Below, piece after piece: positions 1 to 8,859 of a stretch of DNA of 64,000 nt. A program made the translations under genes and the position numbers. The notes under the pieces were generated by a model, which ran no database searches, had not been told where the DNA came from, and saw nothing but the letters and a program-made list of their open reading frames with translations. The first letter of the stretch is position 1. Each line of letters starts with the position of its first letter. Origin of the DNA: Sphingobacteriales bacterium (GTDB lineage: Bacteria; Bacteroidota; Bacteroidia; Sphingobacteriales; Sphingobacteriaceae); the NCBI GenBank assembly GCA_028288165.1, contig JAQBOG010000006.1, positions 30,153-94,152 of the forward strand, given 5' to 3'.

Positions 1-335
1 AAAATTTCCCAATTACAAAGGGCAACCACATCATTATCTGAGTAAATAAACTCATCCCAATCGGTATACCAAGCCAGAAAACGATATAAAAACCCCTTCG
101 GACAAACTGTTAAAACCGTTTGAAGACTTGTTATTAATTCATGTGCTTCAGCAGGAAAATCCTCCGCATCTAGAACTTGGCATTCATTCAATATATATTC
201 GGAGTCAATTTTGTCGCCGCCAAAATGGACTAATCGAACGGGTAATGAGCACCCCGTATTCCGTATTGAGTGAATTAAATTTGCACATAAGCTCTGACTT
301 TTTAGGTTAGCTACTAAGAAAATACCTCTTTTCAT
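1..335 (-). CDS. Putative glycosyltransferase, C-terminus cut by the window edge
   Basis: An open frame starts at an ATG (complement of 333-335) and runs off the left edge, giving about 111 codons. The N-terminus reads MKRGIFLVANLKSQSLCANL, and a DND motif near residue 100 (in IYSDNDVV) resembles the metal-binding DxD of nucleotide-sugar transferases. The layout (short beta strand, then a D-x-D preceded by hydrophobic residues) recalls the glycosyltransferase at 3278-4162, which has VYVDSDIVF. It is the last gene of the leftward polysaccharide locus that is visible here. Family and sugar specificity cannot be told from a fragment. It was found by translating the edge of the sequence, where the frame is open without interruption. 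Confidence 0.7.
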   Translation of the reverse strand, partial: MKRGIFLVANLKSQSLCANLIHSIRNTGCSLPVRLVHFGGDKIDSEYILNECQVLDAEDFPAEAHELITSLQTVLTVCPKGFLYRFLAWYTDWDEFIYSDNDVVALCNWEI

Positions 336-389
336 GATGGGGTTAGTATGTGCGTGGGTAAATAAAGTTCGGTTTAGCGTTTTCAACCC

Positions 390-413
390 GGTGCTGGTGT
401 CCTCACCTGCACC
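390..413. repeat. Hairpin beside dispersed element copy 1
   Basis: GGTGC-t-GGTG, a TCCT loop, then CACC-t-GCACC form a 9-bp stem with one T/T mismatch. It lies between two leftward genes. Read on the minus strand it contains GGTGAGGACACC, a core that recurs in variant form near element copies 2 and 6. Confidence 0.6.
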
Positions 414-440
414 TCAAAAAATTTATCTTAAATATTATTT

Positions 441-535
441 GGGCGTTCGGGCGTGCTTTCCGTTGCAATCTTTTTTGTCGCCCATCAACTGCGCTTAGGA
501 TGACAAAAAAGGATTTCCACTCCAATCACTAACGC
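441..535 (+). repeat. Dispersed hairpin element, copy 1
   Basis: The element starts TTTGGGCGTTCGGGC and ends CACTAACGC. Between them, TTTTTTGTC and GACAAAAAA form the central stem. It occupies the 232-bp gap between the truncated glycosyltransferase and the acyltransferase at 568. Five related copies occur elsewhere in the window, all between genes. Confidence 0.85.
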
Positions 536-567
536 ACCTAGCACCTCCAAAATGACGGCAGAAAACA

Positions 568-1128
568 TCATTCTCTGTGCTTAATAAATTTGGCTGGCAC
601 TCCCGCCCAAACTTCGTTTTCTGGCACAGATCTGTTTACCATTGAACCTGCACCAATCACACTCCCTTTTCCAATTTTTACACCGCCTACTATCACACAG
701 TTTGCAGCTATCCAAACATCATCTTCTATAATAATTGGCGATGATGTTAATGGCTGTTGATTAATTATTTGTCCTATTTGGAAGTTATGACCCACATCTA
801 AAATCTTGGTTCCGGTGGCTATTAGCACATTATTCCCGATTTCAATAGAGCTTGTGCAATTAAATTCCACTCTAAAACCGATATAAGCAGAATCTCCAAT
901 TTTGATGGTGTTGCTTTCATTAAATCCGTAGCCAATTCCTAAAATCACATCGTCAAGTACTACGCAATTATTGCCTAATTCTACATTATTTGGCCAATCG
1001 CATACAATCTTTCCGATTTTGCAATTTTTGCCTACTTTCAAACCCAAAGCCCTGAAATACAGTAACCTGCACTTCCCTATTATGCCTTGTATTTTAACTC
1101 TTTTTTTATTGATGAATGTTGGATACAT
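568..1128 (-). CDS. Hexapeptide-repeat acyltransferase (WcaF-like)
   Basis: The protein has 186 residues. From about residue 35 it is a left-handed beta-helix of I/L/V-G-x-x hexapeptides (VGKNCKIGKI, LGNNCVVLDDV, IGAGSMVNRSV), closing with the family's typical VWAGVPAKFIK tail. Such enzymes usually O- or N-acetylate sugars of a capsule or EPS repeat unit from acetyl-CoA in the cytoplasm. The ATG lies 6 nt after the stop of the GT2 gene upstream, so the two are translationally close. The N-terminal 30 residues resemble the WcaF/CysE-type cap. The acceptor sugar is not predictable. Confidence is high for fold and low for substrate. Confidence 0.85.
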   Translation of the reverse strand: MYPTFINKKRVKIQGIIGKCRLLYFRALGLKVGKNCKIGKIVCDWPNNVELGNNCVVLDDVILGIGYGFNESNTIKIGDSAYIGFRVEFNCTSSIEIGNNVLIATGTKILDVGHNFQIGQIINQQPLTSSPIIIEDDVWIAANCVIVGGVKIGKGSVIGAGSMVNRSVPENEVWAGVPAKFIKHRE

Positions 1129-1134
1129 AGCTTA

Positions 1135-1935
1135 TTATCTCGGTAATGAGGCTTTCAAAAACCAGTTTTTCAACAGCATTTTAGAGCTTTGCCAAACCGT
1201 TGAAACTTGATTTTTAAACGACTTACTTTTGATCTGCTCGTAATGCATATAATCGTGTAAAAAGGCAGGGAAATATTGCTTTAATACTTGTTCATTTTCT
1301 TGTTTCATTGCCAAAAAATTATTGGGGTTGCAGGTTAATCCACTGCAATCACAAACGGCAATAAAAAAAGGTAAATGCTTGTATGAAACGTTATACTTAC
1401 AGATTGCCAAAACAAAAAATTTCCAATCTGACGAGTATTTTAAATCCTCGTCATACAAGTCGATTAGTTCGTGTAATTGCTTTTTGATGAAGGTACCTTG
1501 ATGACATAATGACCCATTTCTAAACAGATTGAACGTTAACACATCCGGACAATGGCTCATTTGAAAAATTTTTCCGGCTGCCTCCCTGTAAACATCGCCA
1601 AATAAAATATCCTCCTTATATAAATTGGAGGCAAACACACGTTCCAAAACAGATGAATCAGCTAAATAATCCCCAGCGTTTAGCATCAACAAATATTCTC
1701 CTTTAGCTTTTTCAATTCCTTTATTCATCGCATGAAAAACACCCTTATCCGGTTCACTTACCCAGTAAGCTAAATCAGTTTCATGTTGCTTGATTACTGT
1801 TACGCTTTCGTCTGTTGATCCGCCGTCGATAATGATGTATTCGAAGTCCCTCCAGATTTGATTTTTAACTGATTTAATGGTTTTTTTTAAATCAGTTGCG
1901 TGATTGTAGTTGATGGATATGATGGATAATTTCAT
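1135..1935 (-). CDS. Family 2 glycosyltransferase
   Basis: A 266-residue GT-A enzyme. The N-terminus (MKLSIISINYNHATDLKKTI) is the classic GT2 nucleotide-binding strand. It continues with YIIIDGGSTDES near residue 35, SEPDKGVFHAMNKGI near 60 and a LNAGDYL segment near 86 at the usual DxD position. No membrane segment is present, so it probably acts at the inner face of the membrane, adding one sugar to a lipid-linked repeat unit. It lies 32 nt after the flippase gene and 6 nt before the acyltransferase gene, inside the leftward operon. Donor and acceptor are unknown. Confidence 0.9.
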   Translation of the reverse strand: MKLSIISINYNHATDLKKTIKSVKNQIWRDFEYIIIDGGSTDESVTVIKQHETDLAYWVSEPDKGVFHAMNKGIEKAKGEYLLMLNAGDYLADSSVLERVFASNLYKEDILFGDVYREAAGKIFQMSHCPDVLTFNLFRNGSLCHQGTFIKKQLHELIDLYDEDLKYSSDWKFFVLAICKYNVSYKHLPFFIAVCDCSGLTCNPNNFLAMKQENEQVLKQYFPAFLHDYMHYEQIKSKSFKNQVSTVWQSSKMLLKNWFLKASLPR

Positions 1936-1967
1936 TAAATCAAATGATCAAATAAATACACAAATAC

Positions 1968-3272
1968 TTAATCCACAGAAACTTCTGGCACTTTATTGAT
2001 ACAGATTAATCCATAAATAAACACCAGGAAATAAGCAATAATGGATACAACAATGTTGAAATAAAGAATGCCGATTAACGAATTGATATTGAAGAAAGCA
2101 AGGCTAATAACCGTTGAACCGAAATTCACCCCGATTAAAAAAAGCGGCTTCATAAACCAACCACGACTGATTACTAATTGAGAACAAATGCCCGACATTA
2201 AGCCAATGCTGCTTGTTAAAGCGATCAAAAACAATGGGAAATTTAAGCCAGAATAATTTTCGCCAAAAACCCATAATATCTGGTTAGAAACAAGCCAGAT
2301 GGCGAAAAGAAGTGATGCGCTTATTACAATTGTGGTAGCCTGAATGATTAAATAATGCTTCATTAAATCACTCTTCGCTTCTTTCATTCTCGAAAACCTG
2401 GGTATCACCAACGTTGAAAATAATATGGTAAACAAGTTAAAAATGATAGACAGTCGGCCTAAAGCTCCCAGTTCAGATATGTTGTTTGTGGTACCAAAAA
2501 AGGAAACTAACCAGATGGATATTTGTCCGGAAATGCAATGATAAATTACAATCGGAAGTGTGCGTTTAACGCCTTTTGTAAGTTGTTTTTGTACAAGCAA
2601 ATCTGGTTCCTCTTCATCGCTGGCAAAACGGGCAGAAATTTTTTTCAGTTTAAAATTGCCATATAATCGTGGCAAGCTTGTTGCGATGATTGCGATGTAC
2701 GTAAAAGGAAAAATGAAGAGAAAAAGTGCACTTAATGCAAGCCTGCCCAAACTTACTTCAATCTGATTTTTTTGTAATCCTTTAATGTCCTGGTGTAATT
2801 TTGGTGCCATTTCCAGAAACGAATCTGATAAGGCCGCAAAAAAAGCAGGGATAATTGATAAGATAATTAAAGTAGTAGTTAGCCAACTAGCTCCATGCTG
2901 TAAAAGCAGGTTTGCCAATATGGGGGTGGTAACTATTAAACTGATTAGCCCGAATTTCCTCCGTAGTTTTAAGCCTGTTGCCAGTACCACTCCAAGTTTC
3001 TTTTTGTCCTGCCAAACCTTACCTCCTTCTGCCATTACACCGCTCGAAATTCCAGAATCGGCCAGCATGGTCATGGTTCCTAAAAAGGTGTTTGCAAGGG
3101 TATACAACGCATATTCTTGTATCGACAATAAGCGAATAATTAATATTCCGCTTACAAAACCTGCTGCTTGAACCGCTACTTGTGATACACCTGTAAGTAA
3201 AACCAACTTTACCCATTGGGTGATGCGGCTATAGCTCCAATCGGTAGTTAGCGCTTTTGAAATCAATTTCAT
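1968..3272 (-). CDS. Wzx-like oligosaccharide flippase
   Basis: A 434-residue protein made almost entirely of hydrophobic segments separated by short charged loops, as in the MOP/PST family (about 12-14 helices expected). The start VLLTGVSQVAVQAAGFVSG and the following LSIQEYALYTLANT match the family's amphipathic first helices and 'EYGLY'-like loop. The role would be to flip undecaprenyl-PP-linked repeat units across the inner membrane. It sits 5 nt downstream of the DxD glycosyltransferase and 32 nt upstream of the GT2. No Wzy polymerase is visible in the window, so polymerisation must be encoded beyond the left edge or elsewhere. Confidence 0.85.
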   Translation of the reverse strand: MKLISKALTTDWSYSRITQWVKLVLLTGVSQVAVQAAGFVSGILIIRLLSIQEYALYTLANTFLGTMTMLADSGISSGVMAEGGKVWQDKKKLGVVLATGLKLRRKFGLISLIVTTPILANLLLQHGASWLTTTLIILSIIPAFFAALSDSFLEMAPKLHQDIKGLQKNQIEVSLGRLALSALFLFIFPFTYIAIIATSLPRLYGNFKLKKISARFASDEEEPDLLVQKQLTKGVKRTLPIVIYHCISGQISIWLVSFFGTTNNISELGALGRLSIIFNLFTILFSTLVIPRFSRMKEAKSDLMKHYLIIQATTIVISASLLFAIWLVSNQILWVFGENYSGLNFPLFLIALTSSIGLMSGICSQLVISRGWFMKPLFLIGVNFGSTVISLAFFNINSLIGILYFNIVVSIIAYFLVFIYGLICINKVPEVSVD

Positions 3273-3277
3273 AGCAG

Positions 3278-4162
3278 CTATTGAACTTGCGTATTCATCG
3301 ATTTAAAGTGCCATTTCCACCCGTTTTGCCACATTTTATGTCTTACTGGGCCCGTATAATGCCGCATGGCGATGGTTTCTGGGTCGTATTTAACTTCAAA
3401 ATCAAACTGATCTTCTGTATCTATAATGAATTGACGTGGATCTAACAGATTAGCGCCTTGTTTCCGGAACGCAAACTCAAACGAAGATTGCTCTGAAAAG
3501 TAGCCGTAATTTCCTTTTAAGCTCTGGAGGTAAGTAAAAATATCGGCAGAATCAAAGTCTGAATTCAGAATTAATAAACCTGAATTTAATGGATAAATCG
3601 ATTCCCTTTCTGTACTGAAATAATTCTCCACGTCGCCCAGCGTATCCGGAACATACCATAACCCTTTATTTAACACATTGGCTGTTAGATAATTTCTGAT
3701 ATTTTTATAAAATACGATATCAGAATCCACATATACCGTTTGGTGCTTATACGAATGGCCAAGAATTATATTGATTTTTTTTGCCAAGGCGCTAACCGTG
3801 GCATAATCATTCAGAAATTTATTATCTCTGAAATAATCATAAACATCCCAATCAACAATGGTTACAAAAAGGAACTTTTTAAGTATGATTTCCTTTTGAA
3901 CGTCTGTATAAGTTTTATCGGAGTAGATCGTCCACTTTATCGGCTCGCCCGCATAAAAAACAAATGAATAAATAGATAAAAGTTGATCTTCAAAAGATGC
4001 AGAACCTGAAAAACTAATAATTTCGAAATCTATATTCGTTGAATTTGGTGAGTAAGCCGACTTATGACTTAGTATATTTTTAAAAAATTGCTTTTTATAC
4101 CAGCTTGCTCTTTGCTGGCATAATAGCTTGGTTAGTCCGCCCTGGTATTTGAGTTTTTTCAT
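3278..4162 (-). CDS. Putative DxD glycosyltransferase
   Basis: A 294-residue soluble protein. TVYVDSDIVFYKNIRNY near residue 155 carries the DxD motif and the flanking pattern of GT8-like transferases. Further on, YPLNSGLLILNSD is the 'fNSGvmlin' segment that follows DxD in that fold, and MRHYTGPVRHKMWQNGWKW near the C-terminus resembles their 'HF.G..KPW' ending. The gene ends 5 nt before the flippase gene. Upstream, a 243-bp gap holding a dispersed hairpin element separates it from the DegT gene. GT8-like is the best guess, but the sequence is divergent. Confidence 0.75.
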   Translation of the reverse strand: MKKLKYQGGLTKLLCQQRASWYKKQFFKNILSHKSAYSPNSTNIDFEIISFSGSASFEDQLLSIYSFVFYAGEPIKWTIYSDKTYTDVQKEIILKKFLFVTIVDWDVYDYFRDNKFLNDYATVSALAKKINIILGHSYKHQTVYVDSDIVFYKNIRNYLTANVLNKGLWYVPDTLGDVENYFSTERESIYPLNSGLLILNSDFDSADIFTYLQSLKGNYGYFSEQSSFEFAFRKQGANLLDPRQFIIDTEDQFDFEVKYDPETIAMRHYTGPVRHKMWQNGWKWHFKSMNTQVQ

Positions 4163-4246
4163 GAATATTTCTTACTGAACGACGAAGAGTAAATGGAAAC
4201 TTTGTAACCAGAGTTCGATTATAGATATTTTTATAAATTAAGTTTT

Positions 4247-4328
4247 GGGCGTTCGGGCGGGCTTTACGTTGCAATCTTTTTGCCCGAAGGAAGAGGGCAA
4301 AAAGGATTTTCACTTCAATCCCTAACGC
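4247..4328 (+). repeat. Dispersed hairpin element, copy 2
   Basis: The element runs from GGGCGTTCGGGCGGGC to CCCTAACGC. The central stem here is TTTTTGCCC/GGGCAAAAA around the loop GAAGGAAGA. It fills the gap between the DegT aminotransferase and glycosyltransferase genes. A short TGATG-TCCC-CATCA hairpin follows at about 4352-4365. Confidence 0.88.
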
Positions 4329-4405
4329 AAAGCCTAGCAAGCTTGTTAAAATATTGATGTCCCCATCAGCAGCTCAAAAGTGTAAAATCCGAATTCCAAA
4401 AATTT

Positions 4406-5578
4406 TTATACCAGATTGCTATCAACAGAACCGCATGCTACAGCTAATTGGGATTTTGTTAAAATGCTCAAAACGATAGCAATTACCTTACTGATATCTT
4501 CTTCCGACATAATCACATACAGTGGCAACAAAATAGAATTGTCTTGTAGATCTTCCGAAATTGGCAGTTCCACATCACCGGTAACATCTTTGTAGGCCGT
4601 TTCCCGATGCGTGTTCATAATCCCTCTGCGAGTAGCAATTCCCTTATCTAATAGCATTTGCATTAAGGTATTTCGGTTTACAGTGCTCGACTTTGTTAGA
4701 TAAATACTAAACGATTGATAATTAGAGAAACTATCCTTGTTTTCAAACGGTAATTGAATGAAATCTAAATCTTTAAATGCATCAAAATAACGAGCCGCAA
4801 TTTTCCGTCGTTCCTTTACAATCCAATCCAACTTTTCCAATTGCTTAATACCTACAGCAGCCTGAATATCCGTCATCCGATAATTATACCCGATTTCAAG
4901 GTGATCTTCGAACATGATGGTTTTTGAATCATGCCTTAACCGGTCATTTACCGACATTCCGTGCTGGCGAAAAAGTTGCAAACGGTTATAATAGTCTTCT
5001 CTATCCGTTGTGATCATGCCACCGTCTCCTGTTGATATCACCTTGCGGGGATGAAAAGAAAAACAAACCAATGTGGAGTGTGAGCCGATTTTTTGGCCTT
5101 TATATTCAGATCCGGCAGCGCAAGCTGCATCTTCAATAAGTTTCAAGTTATACTTCTCAGCCAACAACCTAAAAGCATCGATATCTGCTGGCATTCCGAT
5201 TTGATGTACCAGAAGAATAGCTTTCGTTCTTGAGGTAATTTTACCCTCTACATCTGCCGGATCTAAGTTATAATCAGACCGAACTTCCGCAAAAACGGGC
5301 GTTGCACCCACATAGGTTATGGCATTTGCTGTGGCGATATAACTCATTGATGGGCAAATTACTTCATCGCCGCTTTTAATTCCTGCAACAATCATAGACA
5401 GATGTAAGGCCGTTGTACAGTTTGAAACAGCAACCGCATACTTCGAACCGGTGTACGCTGCAAATTTTTCTTCAAATTCCTTAACTCTTGGCCCTTGCGT
5501 AATCCAACCAGTTAAAATAGTATCATAAGCAGCCTGAGCTTCTTCTTCTGTTAAATAGGGTTTTGCGATTGGTATCAT
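4406..5578 (-). CDS. DegT/DnrJ/EryC1/StrS sugar aminotransferase
   Basis: A 390-residue PLP-dependent fold-type I enzyme. From MIPIAKPYLTEEE it shows SNCTTALHL (phosphate cup), IEDAACAAGSEYKG, and SFHPRKVISTGDGGM with the predicted internal-aldimine lysine at about K179. It would transaminate a keto-sugar nucleotide using glutamate. The ATG chosen overlaps the stop of the epimerase gene as ATGA; a longer frame with 12 more residues has no supporting context. Its partner is probably the SDR epimerase upstream, which could generate the keto-sugar. It is clearly distinct from the second DegT enzyme at 9897. Confidence 0.9.
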   Translation of the reverse strand: MIPIAKPYLTEEEAQAAYDTILTGWITQGPRVKEFEEKFAAYTGSKYAVAVSNCTTALHLSMIVAGIKSGDEVICPSMSYIATANAITYVGATPVFAEVRSDYNLDPADVEGKITSRTKAILLVHQIGMPADIDAFRLLAEKYNLKLIEDAACAAGSEYKGQKIGSHSTLVCFSFHPRKVISTGDGGMITTDREDYYNRLQLFRQHGMSVNDRLRHDSKTIMFEDHLEIGYNYRMTDIQAAVGIKQLEKLDWIVKERRKIAARYFDAFKDLDFIQLPFENKDSFSNYQSFSIYLTKSSTVNRNTLMQMLLDKGIATRRGIMNTHRETAYKDVTGDVELPISEDLQDNSILLPLYVIMSEEDISKVIAIVLSILTKSQLAVACGSVDSNLV

Positions 5579-6555
5579 ACATTTTCGGCTAATGCTTTTT
5601 TGGAGCAGTACCATTTAATCAATTCTTGCAGACCGTCTTCAAGTTTTACACCTGGCTCAAAGTTTAATAACCTTTTCGCTTTACTATTATCAGCTAAGCG
5701 CCTGCTTACCGGGTTAATAGAATTTTCTGCTCTGTAAACCGGCTCAAGAGTTGATTCCTGCAATTCCAGTAGTACTTCCAAAAGTTGTTTTAAACTTGTT
5801 TCCCGGCTGGTGCCTACATTAAAAACTTCATCTGAAACATCTGATAACAATGCTGCTACGTTTGCTTTTGCTACATCTTTCACATACACAAAATCCATAC
5901 TGGTGCTACCATCGCCGTAAATTTCAGGCGCTTTGCCATTGAGGATGCAATCTATCCATCTAATCATCACCTCAGTATACTTACCGTCTGTATCCATCCT
6001 TGGCCCGTAAACATTAAAATACCGTAGGCCCACATAATCTAACCCATACATAAATTTATAACTCCGAAACAGTTGCTCGCCCCAAACTTTAGCACCTCCA
6101 TAAAAGGTTTGATTATTATAAGGATCATCACTTTCTGGTGTGGGAAAATTTTGAGCAAGGCCATAAACAGAGGCACTCGAACTATAAATAATCTTCTTTA
6201 TTTTATGTTTTACAGCCAGGTTCGCGAGCTCGAATGTGGAGGTTAACATCACATCAAACCCCTGTTTCGGACTTGCAGCGCAGGCATTTATGCGCAATGC
6301 GGCCAAATGGAATATGTAATCCATTCCAGAAATACATTTTTCAAGCAATGCCGTATCTCTGATATCGCCTTCTATGAACTCAACAGCAGGCTGATCAATA
6401 AAGGATTTCATATTATCATAGCTGCCACGAATTAAATTATCGATGATAACAATTTTAGCAGGGGCATATTTTAAAAGCTCTTCAATGATGTATGAACCAA
6501 TAAAACCAGCACCGCCAGTTAGTAGAATTTTACTTTGGTAAATTTTGCTGTTCAT
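5575..6555 (-). CDS. NAD-dependent SDR epimerase/dehydratase
   Basis: A 326-residue extended SDR. TGGAGFIG at residues 13-20 binds NAD, SSSASVYG near 125-132 supplies the catalytic Ser region, and Y152-x3-K156 (in FYGGAKVWG) completes the active site. PRMDTDGKYTEV and YGDGSTSMDFVYVKD are usual for UDP-sugar 4-epimerases and their relatives. It acts on nucleotide sugars in the cytoplasm. Its stop overlaps the start of the DegT gene by 4 nt, suggesting coupled translation and a joint keto/amino-sugar step. Substrate specificity (UDP- or GDP-sugar; epimerase or dehydratase) cannot be settled by eye. Confidence 0.88.
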   Translation of the reverse strand: MNSKIYQSKILLTGGAGFIGSYIIEELLKYAPAKIVIIDNLIRGSYDNMKSFIDQPAVEFIEGDIRDTALLEKCISGMDYIFHLAALRINACAASPKQGFDVMLTSTFELANLAVKHKIKKIIYSSSASVYGLAQNFPTPESDDPYNNQTFYGGAKVWGEQLFRSYKFMYGLDYVGLRYFNVYGPRMDTDGKYTEVMIRWIDCILNGKAPEIYGDGSTSMDFVYVKDVAKANVAALLSDVSDEVFNVGTSRETSLKQLLEVLLELQESTLEPVYRAENSINPVSRRLADNSKAKRLLNFEPGVKLEDGLQELIKWYCSKKALAENV

Positions 6556-6688
6556 GCTGTTTGTTTAAACTGTTAGGATGTTAGAGCTATTATTAGATTT
6601 TGGTTGGGATTTTATAGCCATTTTTAAATAACTCCATTAAAGATTTTTTCGGGATATCTACCTGAGCTCGTTTGCACAAAATGAGTTT
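6556..6688. other. AT-rich part of a 374-bp gap inside the polysaccharide operon
   Basis: The gap between the GT2 gene at 6930 and the epimerase gene holds dispersed element copy 3 at 6689-6787. The remaining sequence on both sides shows no convincing coding potential or terminator. The open frame here is built from the repeat itself. Confidence 0.6.
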
Positions 6689-6787
6689 GGGCGTTCGGGC
6701 GGGCTTTCCGTTACAATCTTTTTTGTCGCCCTTCGACTTCGCTCCATTAGGATGACAAAAAAGGATTTTCACTTCAATCCCTAACGC
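6689..6787 (+). repeat. Dispersed hairpin element, copy 3
   Basis: The longest well-formed copy runs from GGGCGTTCGGGCGGGC to CCCTAACGC. The central stem is TTTTTTGTC/GACAAAAAA with the internal arm CCTTCGACTTCGCTCC. The ends carry GCGTT and AACGC as short inverted repeats. Confidence 0.9.
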
Positions 6788-6929
6788 AAAATCCAGCATA
6801 TCTTATAAATCCTCTGATGAAACAGCTTTGGAACTAAAAATCAAATTTTATAGCTTTTCAAATCCACACAAAGGCTATGAGCCGGACACATGTTAAACTT
6901 TAGCAAAACAGGAAGAGAAAAACCCTTCG

Positions 6930-7919
6930 TTACTGGTAAAGCACCTGACTTACTGTAACTTCAGATTCATCACCCTTATTTAATGATATCAGTTCGTCAA
7001 TAATGTAGACAGGCCTTTTTCGACTTGCGTCCAGCGTTCTCCACAAATATTCAGCAATTATCCCCAGTGCAATATTTGTAATCCCAAAACCCAACATCAG
7101 GATGGATACTAAAGCAGGCCATCCACTTGCCAAATCATCAAAAAATAGTTTTCTAAAAACGATATAGCCTGTCCAAGCAAGCCCCAGCAGGAAAAATAAA
7201 ATCCCGATAATGGAAACTAGCCGAATTGGTGCAAAAGAGAAGGCTACAAATGAATCAACAAAGAGCTTTATTTTTTTCGAAAGTGTCCATTTACTTTTGC
7301 CGGTTTGCCTGTCTCTTTTTTTATAGGTGATGCTTGTCTGGCGAAAGCCTAAACCTAAAATTTGCAAAAATATTGAAGAGTTAGCCTCCACATTCCGAAC
7401 TAATTCTTTCGCTACTTTTTTATCAAACATCACAATATCAAAACCTTTATCAGGGAAGTTATCGAATGCAAACTTTTTCATTAAGTAAGCATAGCTAGTT
7501 GAAAAAATTCGTTCAATCACAGATATACTTCCTGTTTCCCTTTGCGCCCACACGATGCCATTTCCCTGTTCCATTTTTACTATCATAATCGTGATTAACT
7601 CCAATGGATCTTGCAGATCGGCATAATTGAAACAGATATAATCACCACTGGCATGGGCAACACCAGCACGTAAAGCAGCATGCGAACCAAAATTTCTAGA
7701 TAGGTTGATCACTTTTGCACCGTATGTTTCATGTACTATTTCAGTAAGTAAATTTGCTGATTGATCTGTTGAACCATCATTTACAAAAATGACCTCACCC
7801 TTAAAATCAGCGTTCTCTTTAAAAAACCGATTGAGGCTTTTAACCAAAAATGGTATTCCGGCATATTCGTTGAATATGGGAATAATTACCGTGATTAATT
7901 TTTGTGCAGTTTCAAACAT
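6930..7919 (-). CDS. GtrB/ArnC-like GT2 with C-terminal membrane anchor
   Basis: A 329-residue protein. The N-terminal GT2 domain has ITVIIPIFNEYAGIPFLV, VIFVNDGSTDQS near residue 45 and YADLQDP near 98. The C-terminal third has two hydrophobic helices (around VSIIGILFFLLGLAWTGYIV and ALVSILMLGFGITNIALGII), as in polyprenyl-phosphate glycosyltransferases such as GtrB and ArnC. It probably moves a modified sugar onto undecaprenyl phosphate for later transfer by a GT-C enzyme; the GT-C protein at 12600 is a candidate partner. It overlaps the formyltransferase gene by 8 nt, so the formylated sugar may be its substrate, as in the ArnA/ArnC pair. That last link is inference. Confidence 0.85.
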   Translation of the reverse strand: MFETAQKLITVIIPIFNEYAGIPFLVKSLNRFFKENADFKGEVIFVNDGSTDQSANLLTEIVHETYGAKVINLSRNFGSHAALRAGVAHASGDYICFNYADLQDPLELITIMIVKMEQGNGIVWAQRETGSISVIERIFSTSYAYLMKKFAFDNFPDKGFDIVMFDKKVAKELVRNVEANSSIFLQILGLGFRQTSITYKKRDRQTGKSKWTLSKKIKLFVDSFVAFSFAPIRLVSIIGILFFLLGLAWTGYIVFRKLFFDDLASGWPALVSILMLGFGITNIALGIIAEYLWRTLDASRKRPVYIIDELISLNKGDESEVTVSQVLYQ

Positions 7920-8859
7920 CTGATTTGAATTTGAAGCGTACTTTAATACTTTTTACAAGTGTTGCAGCAGGCATCTTTATACCTCGCCATTCAACTTCTT
8001 GCACCTTTAAAACTTCATTTTTACAGGCTACTAAAATGCATCCCGAAGCTTTGTTCACAGCTAATACATGACCAGGAATTGCTAAAAACTCTTCCTCCAT
8101 TTGATGAGGTTTTGCTTTCCATATGATTATCTTTTCACCATTCAAATACGTGAAAGCACCAGGAAAAGGATGGGAGGAAGCTCGAATAAGATTATAAATT
8201 TCTGTTGCAGTTCTGTTCCAATCTACTTGGCTATCTTCCGGAAGCCTCGGGTAACACCGCAGTCCTTTCGTACTTCCCTTTACTTCAAATGCATCCGGAT
8301 TTATAAGTAGTTTTTTTATGGCTTGTTCAAAAAGTAAGGGGGCAATTTGCTCGGCCTTTGTTAAAATATCTGCCACGTATAAACCATCGGTAATACGGAT
8401 CGACTCTCTGGAAATTACATCCCCGGAATCCAGCTCCACAGCCATTTTGTGAACGTTGGCATTTATGTATTTTTCTCCGTTAATAATGCTCCAATTAACA
8501 GTGGCGTTACCTTTATAATCAGGCAGATTGCCTAAATGAAAATTTAAAATTCCGCAATCAAATAGGTCAAGAAAACTTTCGGGTATGGTGTATTTCCAGT
8601 TTACACTAATGGCAATGTGAATTGAATGGGCCTTTATAATCTCTATAATCTCATCAGTATGCAAGCATTTACACATGAAAAGTTTAGCTCCTATTCGGTT
8701 TGCAAGTTTCTCGAAATCGACATGCTTAATATCATACTCACTGTAGGCTTCTTCAGTAACAATTGCTTTAAAAGAGTAACCTAAAGCGTTTAAATGAATA
8801 ATAGTATCATATAAATATCTTGAACGCCCAATGGCAATCAAATTTTCATTGGCCATCAT
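7912..8859 (-). CDS. Sugar N-formyltransferase (Fmt/ArnA-N fold)
   Basis: A 315-residue protein with the 10-formyl-THF-dependent transferase fold. The catalytic triad reads N106 and H108 (in LNFHLGNLPDYKGN) and D144 (in VELDSGDVI), matching the spacing of methionyl-tRNA formyltransferase and the ArnA N-domain. A C-terminal OB-like domain covers about residues 215-310. The gene sits between a GT2 and sugar-modifying genes, and the family's usual SLLP is replaced by GNLPD. I therefore read it as a nucleotide-sugar N-formyltransferase, not the tRNA enzyme. ATGATG overlaps the stop of the upstream gene, so either Met could start. The likely substrate is an amino group installed by a DegT enzyme of this locus. 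Confidence 0.82.
   Translation of the reverse strand: MMANENLIAIGRSRYLYDTIIHLNALGYSFKAIVTEEAYSEYDIKHVDFEKLANRIGAKLFMCKCLHTDEIIEIIKAHSIHIAISVNWKYTIPESFLDLFDCGILNFHLGNLPDYKGNATVNWSIINGEKYINANVHKMAVELDSGDVISRESIRITDGLYVADILTKAEQIAPLLFEQAIKKLLINPDAFEVKGSTKGLRCYPRLPEDSQVDWNRTATEIYNLIRASSHPFPGAFTYLNGEKIIIWKAKPHQMEEEFLAIPGHVLAVNKASGCILVACKNEVLKVQEVEWRGIKMPAATLVKSIKVRFKFKSDV

Noticed and set aside
4095..6799. Short ORFs around 4095-4340, 6593-6799 and 44092-44301 with shared LGFALGI-VKILF-like sequence
   Set aside because: They are translations of the dispersed hairpin element, appear only at its copies, and have no independent start context.
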